Source: Bacilli bacterium (GTDB taxonomy: Bacteria; Bacillota_I; Bacilli_A; RF39; UBA660). From it: a stretch of 64,000 bases of DNA. The stretch covers positions 100,119-164,118 of the forward strand of contig JAQVKM010000001.1 in assembly GCA_028694645.1 (NCBI GenBank), given 5' to 3'. Position 1 is the stretch's first letter. Each line of letters opens with the position of its first letter. This document shows, one piece after another, positions 48,507-56,500 of the stretch. The notes below the pieces were generated by a model that did no database searches, was not told where the DNA came from, and saw only the letters and a list, made by a program, of their open reading frames with translations. The translations under genes and the position numbers were made by a program.

Positions 48507-48519
48507 TCGGAAATTTTAG
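48499..48519 (+). other. Hairpin immediately after VR (homing-site type)
   Basis: CTAAAATTT (48499-48507), loop CGG, AAATTTTAG (48511-48519): a perfect 9 bp stem starting at the stop codon. TR lacks it (its flank reads CTAAAATTATAAAG). Hairpins or cruciforms just 3' of VR promote target recognition in known DGRs. Confidence 0.75.
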
Positions 48520-48542
48520 TCTAACCCTTTTTCTTTGAATGG

Positions 48543-48576
48543 AGTATGCCCTGCCCCTTTTTAGGCAGGGCATACT
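48543..48576 (+). other. Strong GC-rich hairpin between VR and TR
   Basis: AGTATGCCCTGCC pairs perfectly with GGCAGGGCATACT (13 bp, 8-nt loop CCTTTTTA). No T run follows on the + strand, so it is a weak terminator candidate; it may be a structural element of the TR-containing RNA. Confidence 0.65.
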
Positions 48577-48645
48577 AAAAATTATGGCATTTATTTTAAA
48601 TAAATGTAGGCATTAAACTGTTAAAAAACTAACCCTTTAACTCTT

Positions 48646-48805
48646 TACGCTGACAATTCGAACTTCGTTGACTCTTCTAACCCTTGGTTCAATCGAGGCG
48701 GTAATTACAACAATGGAGTTCTTGCAGGTCAGTTCAATTTCAATAGGAACACAGGAGCTGTGAACACTAACATTGGTTCCCGCCTCGTTCTTGCAGACTA
48801 AAATT
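48646..48805 (+). repeat. DGR template repeat (TR)
   Basis: 160 bp non-coding copy of VR in the same orientation. Read in the VR frame it gives Asn-rich sequence (AAC/AAT codons at NSNFVDSSN, GGNYNNG, NTNIGS), the typical template design that lets adenine mutagenesis sample many residues. It holds about 44 adenines by hand count. It lies in a 508 bp gene-free stretch between target gene and accessory genes. Confidence 0.95.
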
Positions 48806-49010
48806 ATAAAGTTATATTCTTCATCAATATATAAGTTTAAGGACTTATAAAAGATGCTTATTTTAGAAGTTTAAGGCCTATCTATTTATTAGATAAAAAT
48901 ATAAATAAAATATTTTGATGAGTAGTAAAATGATGAAAACTAGAATATTTATGCAGTACAACTTTTTTGTTCTGCTTTTTTAGTGTTTTACAGATTTTGG
49001 AGGTATGTTT
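48806..49010 (+). other. Spacer between TR and mini-MutS gene
   Basis: 205 bp with no ORF. It has a weak hairpin GCAG..AAC / GTTCTGC followed by T6 (about 48953-48981), which may end the TR transcript, and GGAGG at 48999. In studied DGRs the TR-flanking spacer is part of the functional RNA. Confidence 0.5.
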
Positions 49011-49376
49011 ATGAGTAAAATATACAATGAATATTTAAGATTAAAAGAAATTGATAGTAATAAATTATATTTATTTAAAAGTGGCAAATTTTATATATTT
49101 GTAGGTGATGATTGTGATTTGATAAATGAATGTGTAGTATTAAAGAAAACCCCTTTTTCAAAAGAAACTTTTAAATGTGGGTTCCCAGTTAATTCTTTAG
49201 AACAATATTTGAGAGTTTTTAGTAATCATAAATTAAATATTCAAGTTGTGGAAGAAATAAGTGATATCGATGAACCAAAAATAGTGCTTGATTTTATAAA
49301 GGAAATAGATATAGATAATATTACTCCAATGGAAGCAATAATAACTTTGAAAAAATTAAAGGACTTAGTAAGATGA
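49011..49376 (+). CDS. Mini-MutS-like DGR accessory protein
   Basis: 121 residues. The N-terminal ~80 resemble MutS domain I (mismatch-binding): YNEYLRLKEIDSNKLYLFKSGKFYIF, and the tail motif CGFPVNSLEQYLRVF corresponds to the MutS GfP-x5-Y segment. The last 25 residues (EIDIDNITPMEAIITLKKLK) match the extreme C-terminus of MutS (D-x-TPxEAL). The clamp and ATPase domains are absent. GGAGG at 48999-49003 favours ATG 49011 over 49005. The TGA stop overlaps avd. A role in protecting or guiding mismatched cDNA is inferred. Confidence 0.72.
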   Translation: MSKIYNEYLRLKEIDSNKLYLFKSGKFYIFVGDDCDLINECVVLKKTPFSKETFKCGFPVNSLEQYLRVFSNHKLNIQVVEEISDIDEPKIVLDFIKEIDIDNITPMEAIITLKKLKDLVR

Positions 49377-49738
49377 ATGATAAAAAGAGTGCAGAAGATT
49401 TAATTATATATAAGCAATATTTAATTTTAATATATTATACGGAGATGATAACTGAAAAATTTCCTAAAAGTCAAAAATTGTCATTAGTAACAAATATTAA
49501 AAATAATACATATGATGGTATGAAAAAAATAATACTTGCTTATAAATATTATGAAAAAACTGATAAATTAAAATCACTAAATGAGCTTGATATTAACTTA
49601 AAAATGCTAAAAGTATTAATTAGAATTTCTTATAAACGAAAATATATAAATAGTAAAAATTATGAAGCTTGGAGTAAAAAAATAAATAATATTGGTAATT
49701 TATTAGGTGGCTGGATTGTATCATGTCTAAAACAATAA
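49373..49738 (+). CDS. avd: DGR accessory variability determinant (Avd)
   Basis: 121 residues, all-helical, matching the four-helix-bundle Avd family: EKFPKSQKLSLVTNIKNN near residue 30 and the C-terminal signature NIGNLLGGWIVSCLKQ. Avd pentamers bind the reverse transcriptase and TR RNA and are required for mutagenic cDNA synthesis. The start overlaps the preceding gene (ATGA) and the end overlaps the RT gene by 16 bp, so the three are translationally coupled. Confidence 0.9.
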   Translation: MNDKKSAEDLIIYKQYLILIYYTEMITEKFPKSQKLSLVTNIKNNTYDGMKKIILAYKYYEKTDKLKSLNELDINLKMLKVLIRISYKRKYINSKNYEAWSKKINNIGNLLGGWIVSCLKQ

Positions 49739-50760
49739 AAAATATGTTCAATAGTAAACTAACTTTTGAAAAACTTTTACAAGCTCATGAAAGAGCTAGC
49801 ATAGGTAAAAAATGTAGAAAAGAAATTATTTTATTTGAAATGGATTTAGAAACTAATATTATAAAAATTCTTAATGATTTAAAAAATAGTAAATATAAAT
49901 TTGGTAATTATAGGGAATTTATAATATATGAACCAAAAGAACGAATAATTAAATCATTACCTTATAAAGATAGAATTGTCCATCAATGGTATATAAGTGA
50001 ATTTGTTAAACCTTTTTTCTATCGGAGATTTATTATTGATTCATATGCATGCATAGATAATAGGGGTACTCATAATGCAGTATGTAAAATTCAAAAATAT
50101 ATGCAAAAAATGAAGAAAAAGTATGATGATTATTATGTTTTAAAATGCGATATTAAGAAATTTTTTTATAGTATTAATAAAGAGATTTTATTTAATATAA
50201 TAAAGGAAAATATCTCAGATAAGAAGTTATTAGAATTAACTAAAAATATATTAAGTACAGAAGATAATAAGGGAATACCAATAGGCAATTATACTAGTCA
50301 ATTTTTTGCTAATATATATTTAAATGAACTTGATCATTATATAAAAGAAGAATTATATGTTAAATATTATATTAGATATATGGATGATTTTATTTTACTA
50401 GTGCCTAATAAGGAAATTGCAAATGAATTAAATACCAAAATAAAGGAATTTGTAGAGATAAAATTAGATTTAGAATTAAATAGAAAAACTAAGTATTTTC
50501 CATCAAAATTTGGTATAGATTTTTGTGGATATAAAATATTTGAAACACATATTTTATTAAGAAAAAGATTTAAGAAGAAGTTTAAAAAAAATATTATTTT
50601 ATGGAATAAACTTTATTATAATAACAAACTAAATTATAATAAAATGAGTATGAGTTTAAATTCATATATAGCTCATTCAAATCACTGTAATAGTTATAAT
50701 TTCAAAAACGAAATATTAAAAAAAATAGAATTTGTAATTGATGATAATTTCAAAATATGA
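49723..50760 (+). CDS. DGR reverse transcriptase
   Basis: 345 residues. RT motifs are clear: PYKDRIVHQWYI, LKCDIKKFFYSINK, IPIGNYTSQFFANIYLNELDHYI and the catalytic YIRYMDDFILLV (about residue 218-222). IPIGN..SQ and the compact length without a maturase/X or endonuclease domain are typical of DGR enzymes and exclude a group II intron. It copies TR RNA with adenine-specific errors. Stop is TGA. Confidence 0.95.
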   Translation: MSKTIKNMFNSKLTFEKLLQAHERASIGKKCRKEIILFEMDLETNIIKILNDLKNSKYKFGNYREFIIYEPKERIIKSLPYKDRIVHQWYISEFVKPFFYRRFIIDSYACIDNRGTHNAVCKIQKYMQKMKKKYDDYYVLKCDIKKFFYSINKEILFNIIKENISDKKLLELTKNILSTEDNKGIPIGNYTSQFFANIYLNELDHYIKEELYVKYYIRYMDDFILLVPNKEIANELNTKIKEFVEIKLDLELNRKTKYFPSKFGIDFCGYKIFETHILLRKRFKKKFKKNIILWNKLYYNNKLNYNKMSMSLNSYIAHSNHCNSYNFKNEILKKIEFVIDDNFKI

Positions 50761-50811
50761 TAACATTATCGTAGTTAGTATTTACTTACTACCTATTTAA
50801 TATTGCCGAAA

Positions 50812-50970
50812 GTTGTCGTACTGGTAACTCTAACGCACCATATGTAATTAAAAACAGATTTTTATAATCTGTTTTTTTAGTAAATAAAATGTCAAACAAA
50901 ATAAAAAAAGATTTGACTTATAGAATATATCATTCTATAATAAAAACAGAATAGAAGATAGGAGAATTAT
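50812..50970 (+). repeat. Duplicated upstream block, copy 1 (terminator plus prepilin promoter)
   Basis: ~159 bp repeated, with few changes, at 52150-52304. It includes GTACTGGTAACTCTAACGC, a terminator AAAACAGATT / AATCTGTTTT (50851-50878) that ends the DGR transcript, promoter TTGACT-17-TATAAT (50913-50941) and AGGAGA. ATAGAAT / ATTCTAT arms straddle the spacer and -10 in this copy only. Confidence 0.82.
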
Positions 50971-52098
50971 ATGAAAAAAGGTTTTACATTAATTGAGTTG
51001 TTAGCAGTAATAATAATACTAGCTGTTATAGCTTTAATAGCAACACCAATGATACTTGGAATAATTAAGACAGCAAAAGAAGGTTCAGCAGAGGCTAGTG
51101 CACTAGGATATATAGATTCTCTTGAAAAAAGCATAGTTTTATCAACAATGAGTGGAACAACGATTACAGGTGAATATAATGTATCTGATTTGAGTGATAT
51201 TGTTAAAATGAAGGGTGAGGCCCCAACTAAAGGAAATGTTATCATTGCTTCTAATGGAGAAATAAATAGTGGAACATTTTGTATTAATAATTATAAAGTC
51301 AGCTATGATGGAAGTAAAGCAAATGTTGTAGCAAATAATTGTGATGATATGACTGAAGTAACAACTCCAGAAACACCAGAAATACCAGAAACTCCATCAT
51401 ATGAGATAGGTTCAGCAATATATTTTAACCCAGAAACGGGTCTTACATGTACAGCAGGCGAAGCAGTTAGTATAAATGATACAAAAACAGGATGTATGAA
51501 ATGGCATATACTTAATAATAATGAATCAAATGATACATTTGATTTGATTTTAGATCATAACACAACTGCAAAATTTGCTTGGTATCCAACTGCAGTTAAT
51601 ACAACAGGACCATCAACAACTTTTTTAGAAAGACTTAAAAGTGATACCAGTTCGTGGGCAGGAGTACCTACTAGAACAGATAGTTATAGTTTAAGTAATG
51701 GTAGTTCTACTTATACAATCAATTATAGTACATATAAAGCAAGATTAATAACAGCACAAGAAGTAGCTAAATTAACAGGTAATAGTAGTTTTAATGAAGT
51801 AACTTCTGGAAAGACATCATACTTTTTTCTAAATAATAATACTGCCACACAAACAGCATTTACACCAGGAGCAAGTACTTATGCATGGTTATTTGATTAT
51901 ACCAGTGATTGTACAAGCGCAGGATGTAATACCGCTTATGCTTATACTACCGGATATTGGACAGCAACAGCAACTTTTGGAACTACTGATTATGGCTGGG
52001 GTGTTACTTCTTTAGGTGGTTTAGGAAGTATAAGTGTTAGTTATACTAGTATGTTTGGAATACGTCCAGTTATAACAATACCTAAATCTAGTATCTAA
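50971..52098 (+). CDS. Prepilin-like surface protein with DUF6273-like C-terminal domain (1)
   Basis: 375 residues. Class III signal KKGFTLIELLAVIIILAVIA with cleavage after Gly4, a pilin stem to ~130, a Pro/Glu/Thr linker (TTPETPEIPETPS), then a ~230-residue domain with AIYFNPETGLTCTAGEA and TGYWTATATFGT...FGIRPVITI, the ending of lectin-like DUF6273 domains. Two near-invariant Cys pairs are visible (CTAGEA..GCMKW, DCTSAGC). It follows the RT gene after its own promoter and is a paralogue of the next gene. Codons in the tail are AT-rich. Confidence 0.85.
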   Translation: MKKGFTLIELLAVIIILAVIALIATPMILGIIKTAKEGSAEASALGYIDSLEKSIVLSTMSGTTITGEYNVSDLSDIVKMKGEAPTKGNVIIASNGEINSGTFCINNYKVSYDGSKANVVANNCDDMTEVTTPETPEIPETPSYEIGSAIYFNPETGLTCTAGEAVSINDTKTGCMKWHILNNNESNDTFDLILDHNTTAKFAWYPTAVNTTGPSTTFLERLKSDTSSWAGVPTRTDSYSLSNGSSTYTINYSTYKARLITAQEVAKLTGNSSFNEVTSGKTSYFFLNNNTATQTAFTPGASTYAWLFDYTSDCTSAGCNTAYAYTTGYWTATATFGTTDYGWGVTSLGGLGSISVSYTSMFGIRPVITIPKSSI

Positions 52099-52149
52099 AT
52101 AAAAACTGAAGATTAATTGAATAAATGATAATTTAATATTATTAAGAGT

Positions 52150-52304
52150 GTTGTACTGGTAACTCTAACGCTCCATATGTAATTAAAAACAGATTTTTAT
52201 AATCTGTTTTTTTAGTAAATAAAATGTCAAATAAAATAAAAAAAATTTGACTTGCATAATATATCATTCTATAATAAAAATAGAATAGAAAATAGGAGAA
52301 TTAT
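52150..52304 (+). repeat. Duplicated upstream block, copy 2
   Basis: Matches 50812-50970, including terminator AAAACAGATT / AATCTGTTTT (52186-52213), promoter TTGACT-17-TATAAT (52247-52275) and the ribosome site. It indicates tandem duplication of the whole prepilin unit. Confidence 0.82.
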
Positions 52305-53414
52305 ATGAAAAAAGGATTTACATTAATTGAGTTGTTAGCTGTAATAGTAATACTAGCTATAATAGCTTTAATAGCAACACCAATGATTCTAGGAATTATA
52401 ACGAAAGCTAAAAAAGGAGCAGCAGAAGCTAGTGCATATAATTATATTGAAACTGTAGGAACAAAAACAGTATTTAATGAAATACAAAAAAATCCATCTA
52501 TATTAAAAGGAACATATAATGTAGATGAATTAAAAGATACATATAAAGTAACAATAAAAGGAACATATCCAACATTAGGAACAGTAACAATATCAGAAAA
52601 AGGAAATGTAACAAATGCAACACTATGTATTAATAATTATGAAATAAGTTATGATGGTAAAAAAGCAAATATAGAAGCTGATAATTGTAATAATGTATCT
52701 AATGAAACAATAGTAGTATATGCTAATGGAACAGCCATATATTTTAATCCAGTAACAGGTCTTACATGTACAGCAGGAGAAGCGATAAGTACAACAGGAA
52801 CCAAAACAGGATGTATGAAATGGTATACATTTAATGATAATGAATCTAGTAATACAGTTAATTTGATATTAGATCATAATACAACAGCTACTGTAGCATG
52901 GAATTCTAGTAATAGTAATGTCAGTGGACCGACAAATATATTAACGCAACTTGCATCTGATACTAGTTCATGGGCAGGAGTGCCAACAAGAACAGATAGT
53001 TATAGTGTAAGTAATGGAAAAGCTACTTATACAATAAATTATAATACATATAAGGCTAGATTAATAACAGCATCTGAAATAGCTACAATTACAGGAAATA
53101 GTAGTTTTGTAGAAGCAACAGCATATTATGACGCGTGGTTTTATTTAGACAGTAATAATCAAACACAAACGGCTACAACAACTGGAGCAAGTAATTATGC
53201 CTGGTTATTTGATTATACAGATGACTGTACTAGTTACGGATGTAATATTGCTGATGCCAGTAACGGTGGGTACTGGACATCTACAGCCTTCTCTGGCGAT
53301 ACTTACTATGCTTGGGACGTGAATTGTGGCGGCAACTTGAACTACTGGGGCGTAGACAGTCCATTCAACTACGGCGTGCGCCCAGTTATAACTATCTTAA
53401 AATCTAATCTCTAA
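52305..53414 (+). CDS. Prepilin-like surface protein with DUF6273-like C-terminal domain (2), GC-rich tail
   Basis: 369 residues, paralogue of the preceding gene: KKGFTLIELLAVIVILAIIA signal, pilin stem, then AIYFNPVTGLTCTAGEA...GVPTRTDSYS...GYWTSTAFSGD...YGVRPVITI. The first ~315 codons use AT-ending codons and match the paralogue closely. The last ~45 codons switch to C/G-ending codons (TAC, GGC, GAC, CGC) and diverge in sequence. This shift resembles the VR of the 46.8 kb gene and suggests DGR-driven replacement. Confidence 0.85.
   Translation: MKKGFTLIELLAVIVILAIIALIATPMILGIITKAKKGAAEASAYNYIETVGTKTVFNEIQKNPSILKGTYNVDELKDTYKVTIKGTYPTLGTVTISEKGNVTNATLCINNYEISYDGKKANIEADNCNNVSNETIVVYANGTAIYFNPVTGLTCTAGEAISTTGTKTGCMKWYTFNDNESSNTVNLILDHNTTATVAWNSSNSNVSGPTNILTQLASDTSSWAGVPTRTDSYSVSNGKATYTINYNTYKARLITASEIATITGNSSFVEATAYYDAWFYLDSNNQTQTATTTGASNYAWLFDYTDDCTSYGCNIADASNGGYWTSTAFSGDTYYAWDVNCGGNLNYWGVDSPFNYGVRPVITILKSNL
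53262..53395 (+). repeat. Candidate second VR (no TR found in window)
   Basis: ~134 bp of GC-rich, C-ending codons (GGTACTGGACATCTACAGCC onward) within an AT-rich gene, in the ligand-face region of the domain. The paralogue at 50971 lacks this composition. I could not find a matching template in the window. Confidence 0.4.
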
Positions 53415-53517
53415 AAAGGGTATAATATATTAAATAAAGATAAGATAATAAAAAGTTATGAAGAAAGAAAACTGGAATCCTAAATGGAGCAAGTGTGGCT
53501 TAGGCATGCTTGTAATA

Positions 53518-53541
53518 GGAAAAAATGCTATGCTTTTTTCC
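53518..53541 (+). terminator. Terminator / structured intergenic element after prepilin gene 2
   Basis: GGAAAAAA-t-GC-tat-GC-TTTTTTCC is a perfect stem with a single bulge. The 283 bp gap around it also holds a 45-codon ORF (53458) with no ribosome site, which I do not call. Flanking GAAAGAAAAC and GTTTTCTTC could extend the pairing over ~90 nt. Confidence 0.6.
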
Positions 53542-53696
53542 GTTTTCTTCAAAATTGAGTTAAAAAATTTAGATAATAAGTTTGAAACATATTGATTAAA
53601 TTACTTGAAATTATTAATTGAAGATGTTATTATACTTTTAATGGTAATAATAATTAAAGTTATTTTTAGCTATTATGATTTTAAGGAGATATATTT

Positions 53697-54575
53697 ATGA
53701 ACTATAAACAAATACAAGAAAAAGTAAGTAGTGGTGGAAATAAAGTTAAAATATTTGGTTTTATATTTTTATTAGTAGGTGTATTTATTTTATTTACTAT
53801 TTGCTTTTCAAGTTTAAATTGGAATATGAAGAAAAGCAATTATGAAAAACAATATATAAGTACAAATAATAAATTATTAACTTATGAAAAAGAAAATCAA
53901 ATAATTTATATTGAAAAAATATATAATATTTATAATGAACAAATTAGCTTAAGTCTTCCATCAAATAAGACAGCAATTTCTTATTGTGAAAAGAATGATC
54001 CAACTAAGTGTATATATTTTGATATGAATAATTCTATGGAACAAGCAATATTAGATCCAATTAAATATATATTTGTGTCAATTTTTTTAATATCAATAGG
54101 GGTGTTTTTTATATCAACTGTGAAACATAAAAATAATCCAAACACAACATTAAATCCAATATTTTTGTTTTCATTAATTTTATTTTTGATAGGTATTGCA
54201 ATTTTTATGTATCAAATAAATTTAGCAATAAAATTTTTAAATTTGAAATCACAAAACAATGTTGTTGATGCTAAAATTTATTCTGAGATATATAATATAA
54301 GTAGAAACAATAATATGTATAAACCAGTTGCAGAATATTATGTAAACAATCAAAAGTATATATATGTTAGTTCTTTATATATAAGTGGAACATTATATAA
54401 AGATATGAACAAAAGTATTAAACTGTATTATGATATTGATAATCCAAGTAATGCATTAGAAAATAAAAATCCAATAGATATTCCATTATTTATAATCAGT
54501 TTATTTTTTATTATAATAACCTTCCCAGTTATATTTATGAAAAAACAATTAGAAAAAAAACATAACAAAAATTAA
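53697..54575 (+). CDS. DUF3592-like membrane protein
   Basis: 292 residues with four membrane helices (residues ~22-42, ~124-145, ~155-175 and ~263-283). The extracytoplasmic segment YKPVAEYYVNNQKYIYVS...NKSIKLYYDIDNPSNALE matches the DUF3592 pattern (P-V-x-Y-x-V-x-G, V-x-V-Y-Y-x-P-x-N-P). The family has no assigned function. AGGAGA supports the ATG. It is separated from the DGR region by a terminator-like hairpin. Confidence 0.75.
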   Translation: MNYKQIQEKVSSGGNKVKIFGFIFLLVGVFILFTICFSSLNWNMKKSNYEKQYISTNNKLLTYEKENQIIYIEKIYNIYNEQISLSLPSNKTAISYCEKNDPTKCIYFDMNNSMEQAILDPIKYIFVSIFLISIGVFFISTVKHKNNPNTTLNPIFLFSLILFLIGIAIFMYQINLAIKFLNLKSQNNVVDAKIYSEIYNISRNNNMYKPVAEYYVNNQKYIYVSSLYISGTLYKDMNKSIKLYYDIDNPSNALENKNPIDIPLFIISLFFIIITFPVIFMKKQLEKKHNKN

Positions 54576-54586
54576 TTATATATATG

Positions 54587-54622
54587 AAAGTTCTTAATGA
54601 TTTATATTATAGAACTTTTTTT
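54587..54622 (+). terminator. Terminator after DUF3592-like gene
   Basis: AAAGTTCT / AGAACTTT stem with a T7 run. Confidence 0.72.
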
Positions 54623-54694
54623 ATGCATAAAATTAACTTGCATATTTATATAAAGATGTTATAATAATAAACATTATATTTTGAAGGAGATTAT

Positions 54695-56473
54695 ATGTTA
54701 AAAGATGAAAGTATTAATATGAAATTAGAACAATTGTTTTATGATAAAGAAGTTATTAAAAAAAGTTATTTATTTCATCAAGCAATATTAAAATCAATAT
54801 TTGATCCAACTTTAATTTTATCTGATATTTTAGAGATAAAAAACTTTGATTTAGAAGATACAGGTTATTTAATAACCAATTTATTAGCTACTAATTTTAT
54901 TATGAATAAAGAAAAAGTAATTAATGAAGACAATAATAAATATGAATTTCTAGTTGATGAAGCAGCAGTATTTAATATTATTAGTAAATATGCATTAAAA
55001 ATTAATGAAGATAGAAGCTTTATAATAGATGACATGACTTATAAAAGTAGTATTGATTTTGTAAATACAATTAGAAATAAATTTGCTCATGGTCAAACAA
55101 TATATGATCCAAAAAATAAAAAAATAGTTATAATTGCAAATAATAAAAAAGTAAATATTGATTTAAATTTAATATTAGAATTAAATGAATTATTATTTGA
55201 TAAATTTGATGTGATTAAAAAAGCTATAAATGAAAAAAAGACATTTATTAAAATTCCAAAAATTTTAAGTAATGATGATTATATTTTGTTAGCTAAATCT
55301 TGTGTATTTGAAAAATATCAAATAACAAGTAATGATGACAATGACTATAATTTACAAAATAATAAAGAAATTATCAATTTTTTTAATAATATAAGTAATA
55401 ATTTATATGAAGATAAAAAAATAAATGAATTTGAAAATGAAATGATAATTTATTGTAATGAAAATAATTTAAAATTAAATAAAGAAATATTTGAATTTGA
55501 TGATTTAACTCAATTAGAAAAACAATATATTATAAAAAAATGTGAAATATTAAAAATAAAAAGTAAAGAAAAAAATATTGATAAAAATAAACAATTATTG
55601 ATTTTCAAAACAATTTTAGATGAATCTTTAAACCTTAATAATTCAAATTATTATTTAAAACATTCTAATAAATTTATATTAGAATATATAAATTTCATTA
55701 TTAAAAATAAGTTTAATGTTAATTTACAACAATTTAGTAGTTATAAAAATGGAATTAATATGGAAATAGTTAGTAAAATAATTCCTTATATGTTTATAAT
55801 GAAATATAATTATTTTTATTCTTTTAATTTAGAAACTTCTTTATTTGAAACTTTAGATTTTAATAGATTCCTTATTAATGATAATGATATAAGTATTAAT
55901 ACATATTGTGATTTAGAAGAAGATAAATTAAATAAACAAATAATATTAAAGGAAAAAGAAATAAGTAATTTAAAAATCAAAAAAGAAGAAATGATTAGAA
56001 ATATAAGACAACAAGAAGAAATTTTAAAAAATCATTTAAGTTTAAGTTTAAAGGAAAATCTAGGAAAAAACATTATTAAATTAAATCAATTGAAAAATCA
56101 AATATTAAGTGTTGAAAATTATAAATTAATACTAGATGATATTAAATTACAAATAAATAATGATAAGATAAAAAGACCAAATTATTATCAAAATAAGAAT
56201 ATATTTAATCATATCAGAAATTCGTTAGCTCATGGCAATTTTGAAATAGTATTTGATGGAGCTAATGTAAATGAATTTAAAATTATTATTAAAGATATAT
56301 ATCAAGAAAAAGTTACATTTGAAATGAATACAACAATGAATACAATTATTAATTTAACTAGTATAACTGTATATAATGCAATAATTGAAAGTATTGACAA
56401 TGAAATTATAAAAACATTATTATCTTGTAAAAATGTTCCTGTAGGACTTGATAAAATATTAATAAAAAAATAA
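54695..56473 (+). CDS. Protein with two HEPN-like RNxxAHG motifs
   Basis: 592 residues, mostly helical. The motif TIRNKFAHGQTIYDP (Arg ~127, His ~132) recurs as HIRNSLAHGNFEIVF (~508-513), each followed by a beta strand (KKIVIIAN; NEFKIIIKD), so N- and C-terminal thirds look duplicated around a coiled-coil middle (~430-475). R-x4-H with a polar residue after R is the active site of HEPN ribonucleases common in toxin and abortive-infection systems. No partner antitoxin gene is evident. RNase activity is inferred. Confidence 0.6.
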   Translation: MLKDESINMKLEQLFYDKEVIKKSYLFHQAILKSIFDPTLILSDILEIKNFDLEDTGYLITNLLATNFIMNKEKVINEDNNKYEFLVDEAAVFNIISKYALKINEDRSFIIDDMTYKSSIDFVNTIRNKFAHGQTIYDPKNKKIVIIANNKKVNIDLNLILELNELLFDKFDVIKKAINEKKTFIKIPKILSNDDYILLAKSCVFEKYQITSNDDNDYNLQNNKEIINFFNNISNNLYEDKKINEFENEMIIYCNENNLKLNKEIFEFDDLTQLEKQYIIKKCEILKIKSKEKNIDKNKQLLIFKTILDESLNLNNSNYYLKHSNKFILEYINFIIKNKFNVNLQQFSSYKNGINMEIVSKIIPYMFIMKYNYFYSFNLETSLFETLDFNRFLINDNDISINTYCDLEEDKLNKQIILKEKEISNLKIKKEEMIRNIRQQEEILKNHLSLSLKENLGKNIIKLNQLKNQILSVENYKLILDDIKLQINNDKIKRPNYYQNKNIFNHIRNSLAHGNFEIVFDGANVNEFKIIIKDIYQEKVTFEMNTTMNTIINLTSITVYNAIIESIDNEIIKTLLSCKNVPVGLDKILIKK

Positions 56474-56500
56474 AGAACTTAATCATTAAAGTTCTTTTTT
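56472..56500. terminator. Bidirectional terminator between convergent genes
   Basis: AAAGAACTT / AAGTTCTTT stem with Ts on the + strand; overlaps the stop of the HEPN-like gene and the end of the HxlR gene. Confidence 0.75.

Noticed and set aside
48306-48524. 72-aa ORF over the VR
   Set aside because: Shadow frame inside the target gene without its own ribosome site.
48347-48805. VR/TR pair as a simple duplication or gene remnant
   Set aside because: Mutations fall almost only on template adenines and TR lies next to avd and RT, which duplication does not explain.
49723-50760. Group II intron or retron reverse transcriptase
   Set aside because: No maturase/X or endonuclease domain, no intron domain V/VI or msr-msd visible, and Avd plus TR are adjacent.
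50818-50842. GTACTGGTAACTCTAACGC repeat as a remnant TR for the second VR
   Set aside because: Only a few bases resemble the candidate VR; no long gapless match, so the similarity is probably chance.
53458-53595. 45-codon ORF starting MKKENWNPKW
   Set aside because: No ribosome site, and it crosses a strong hairpin; more likely chance.
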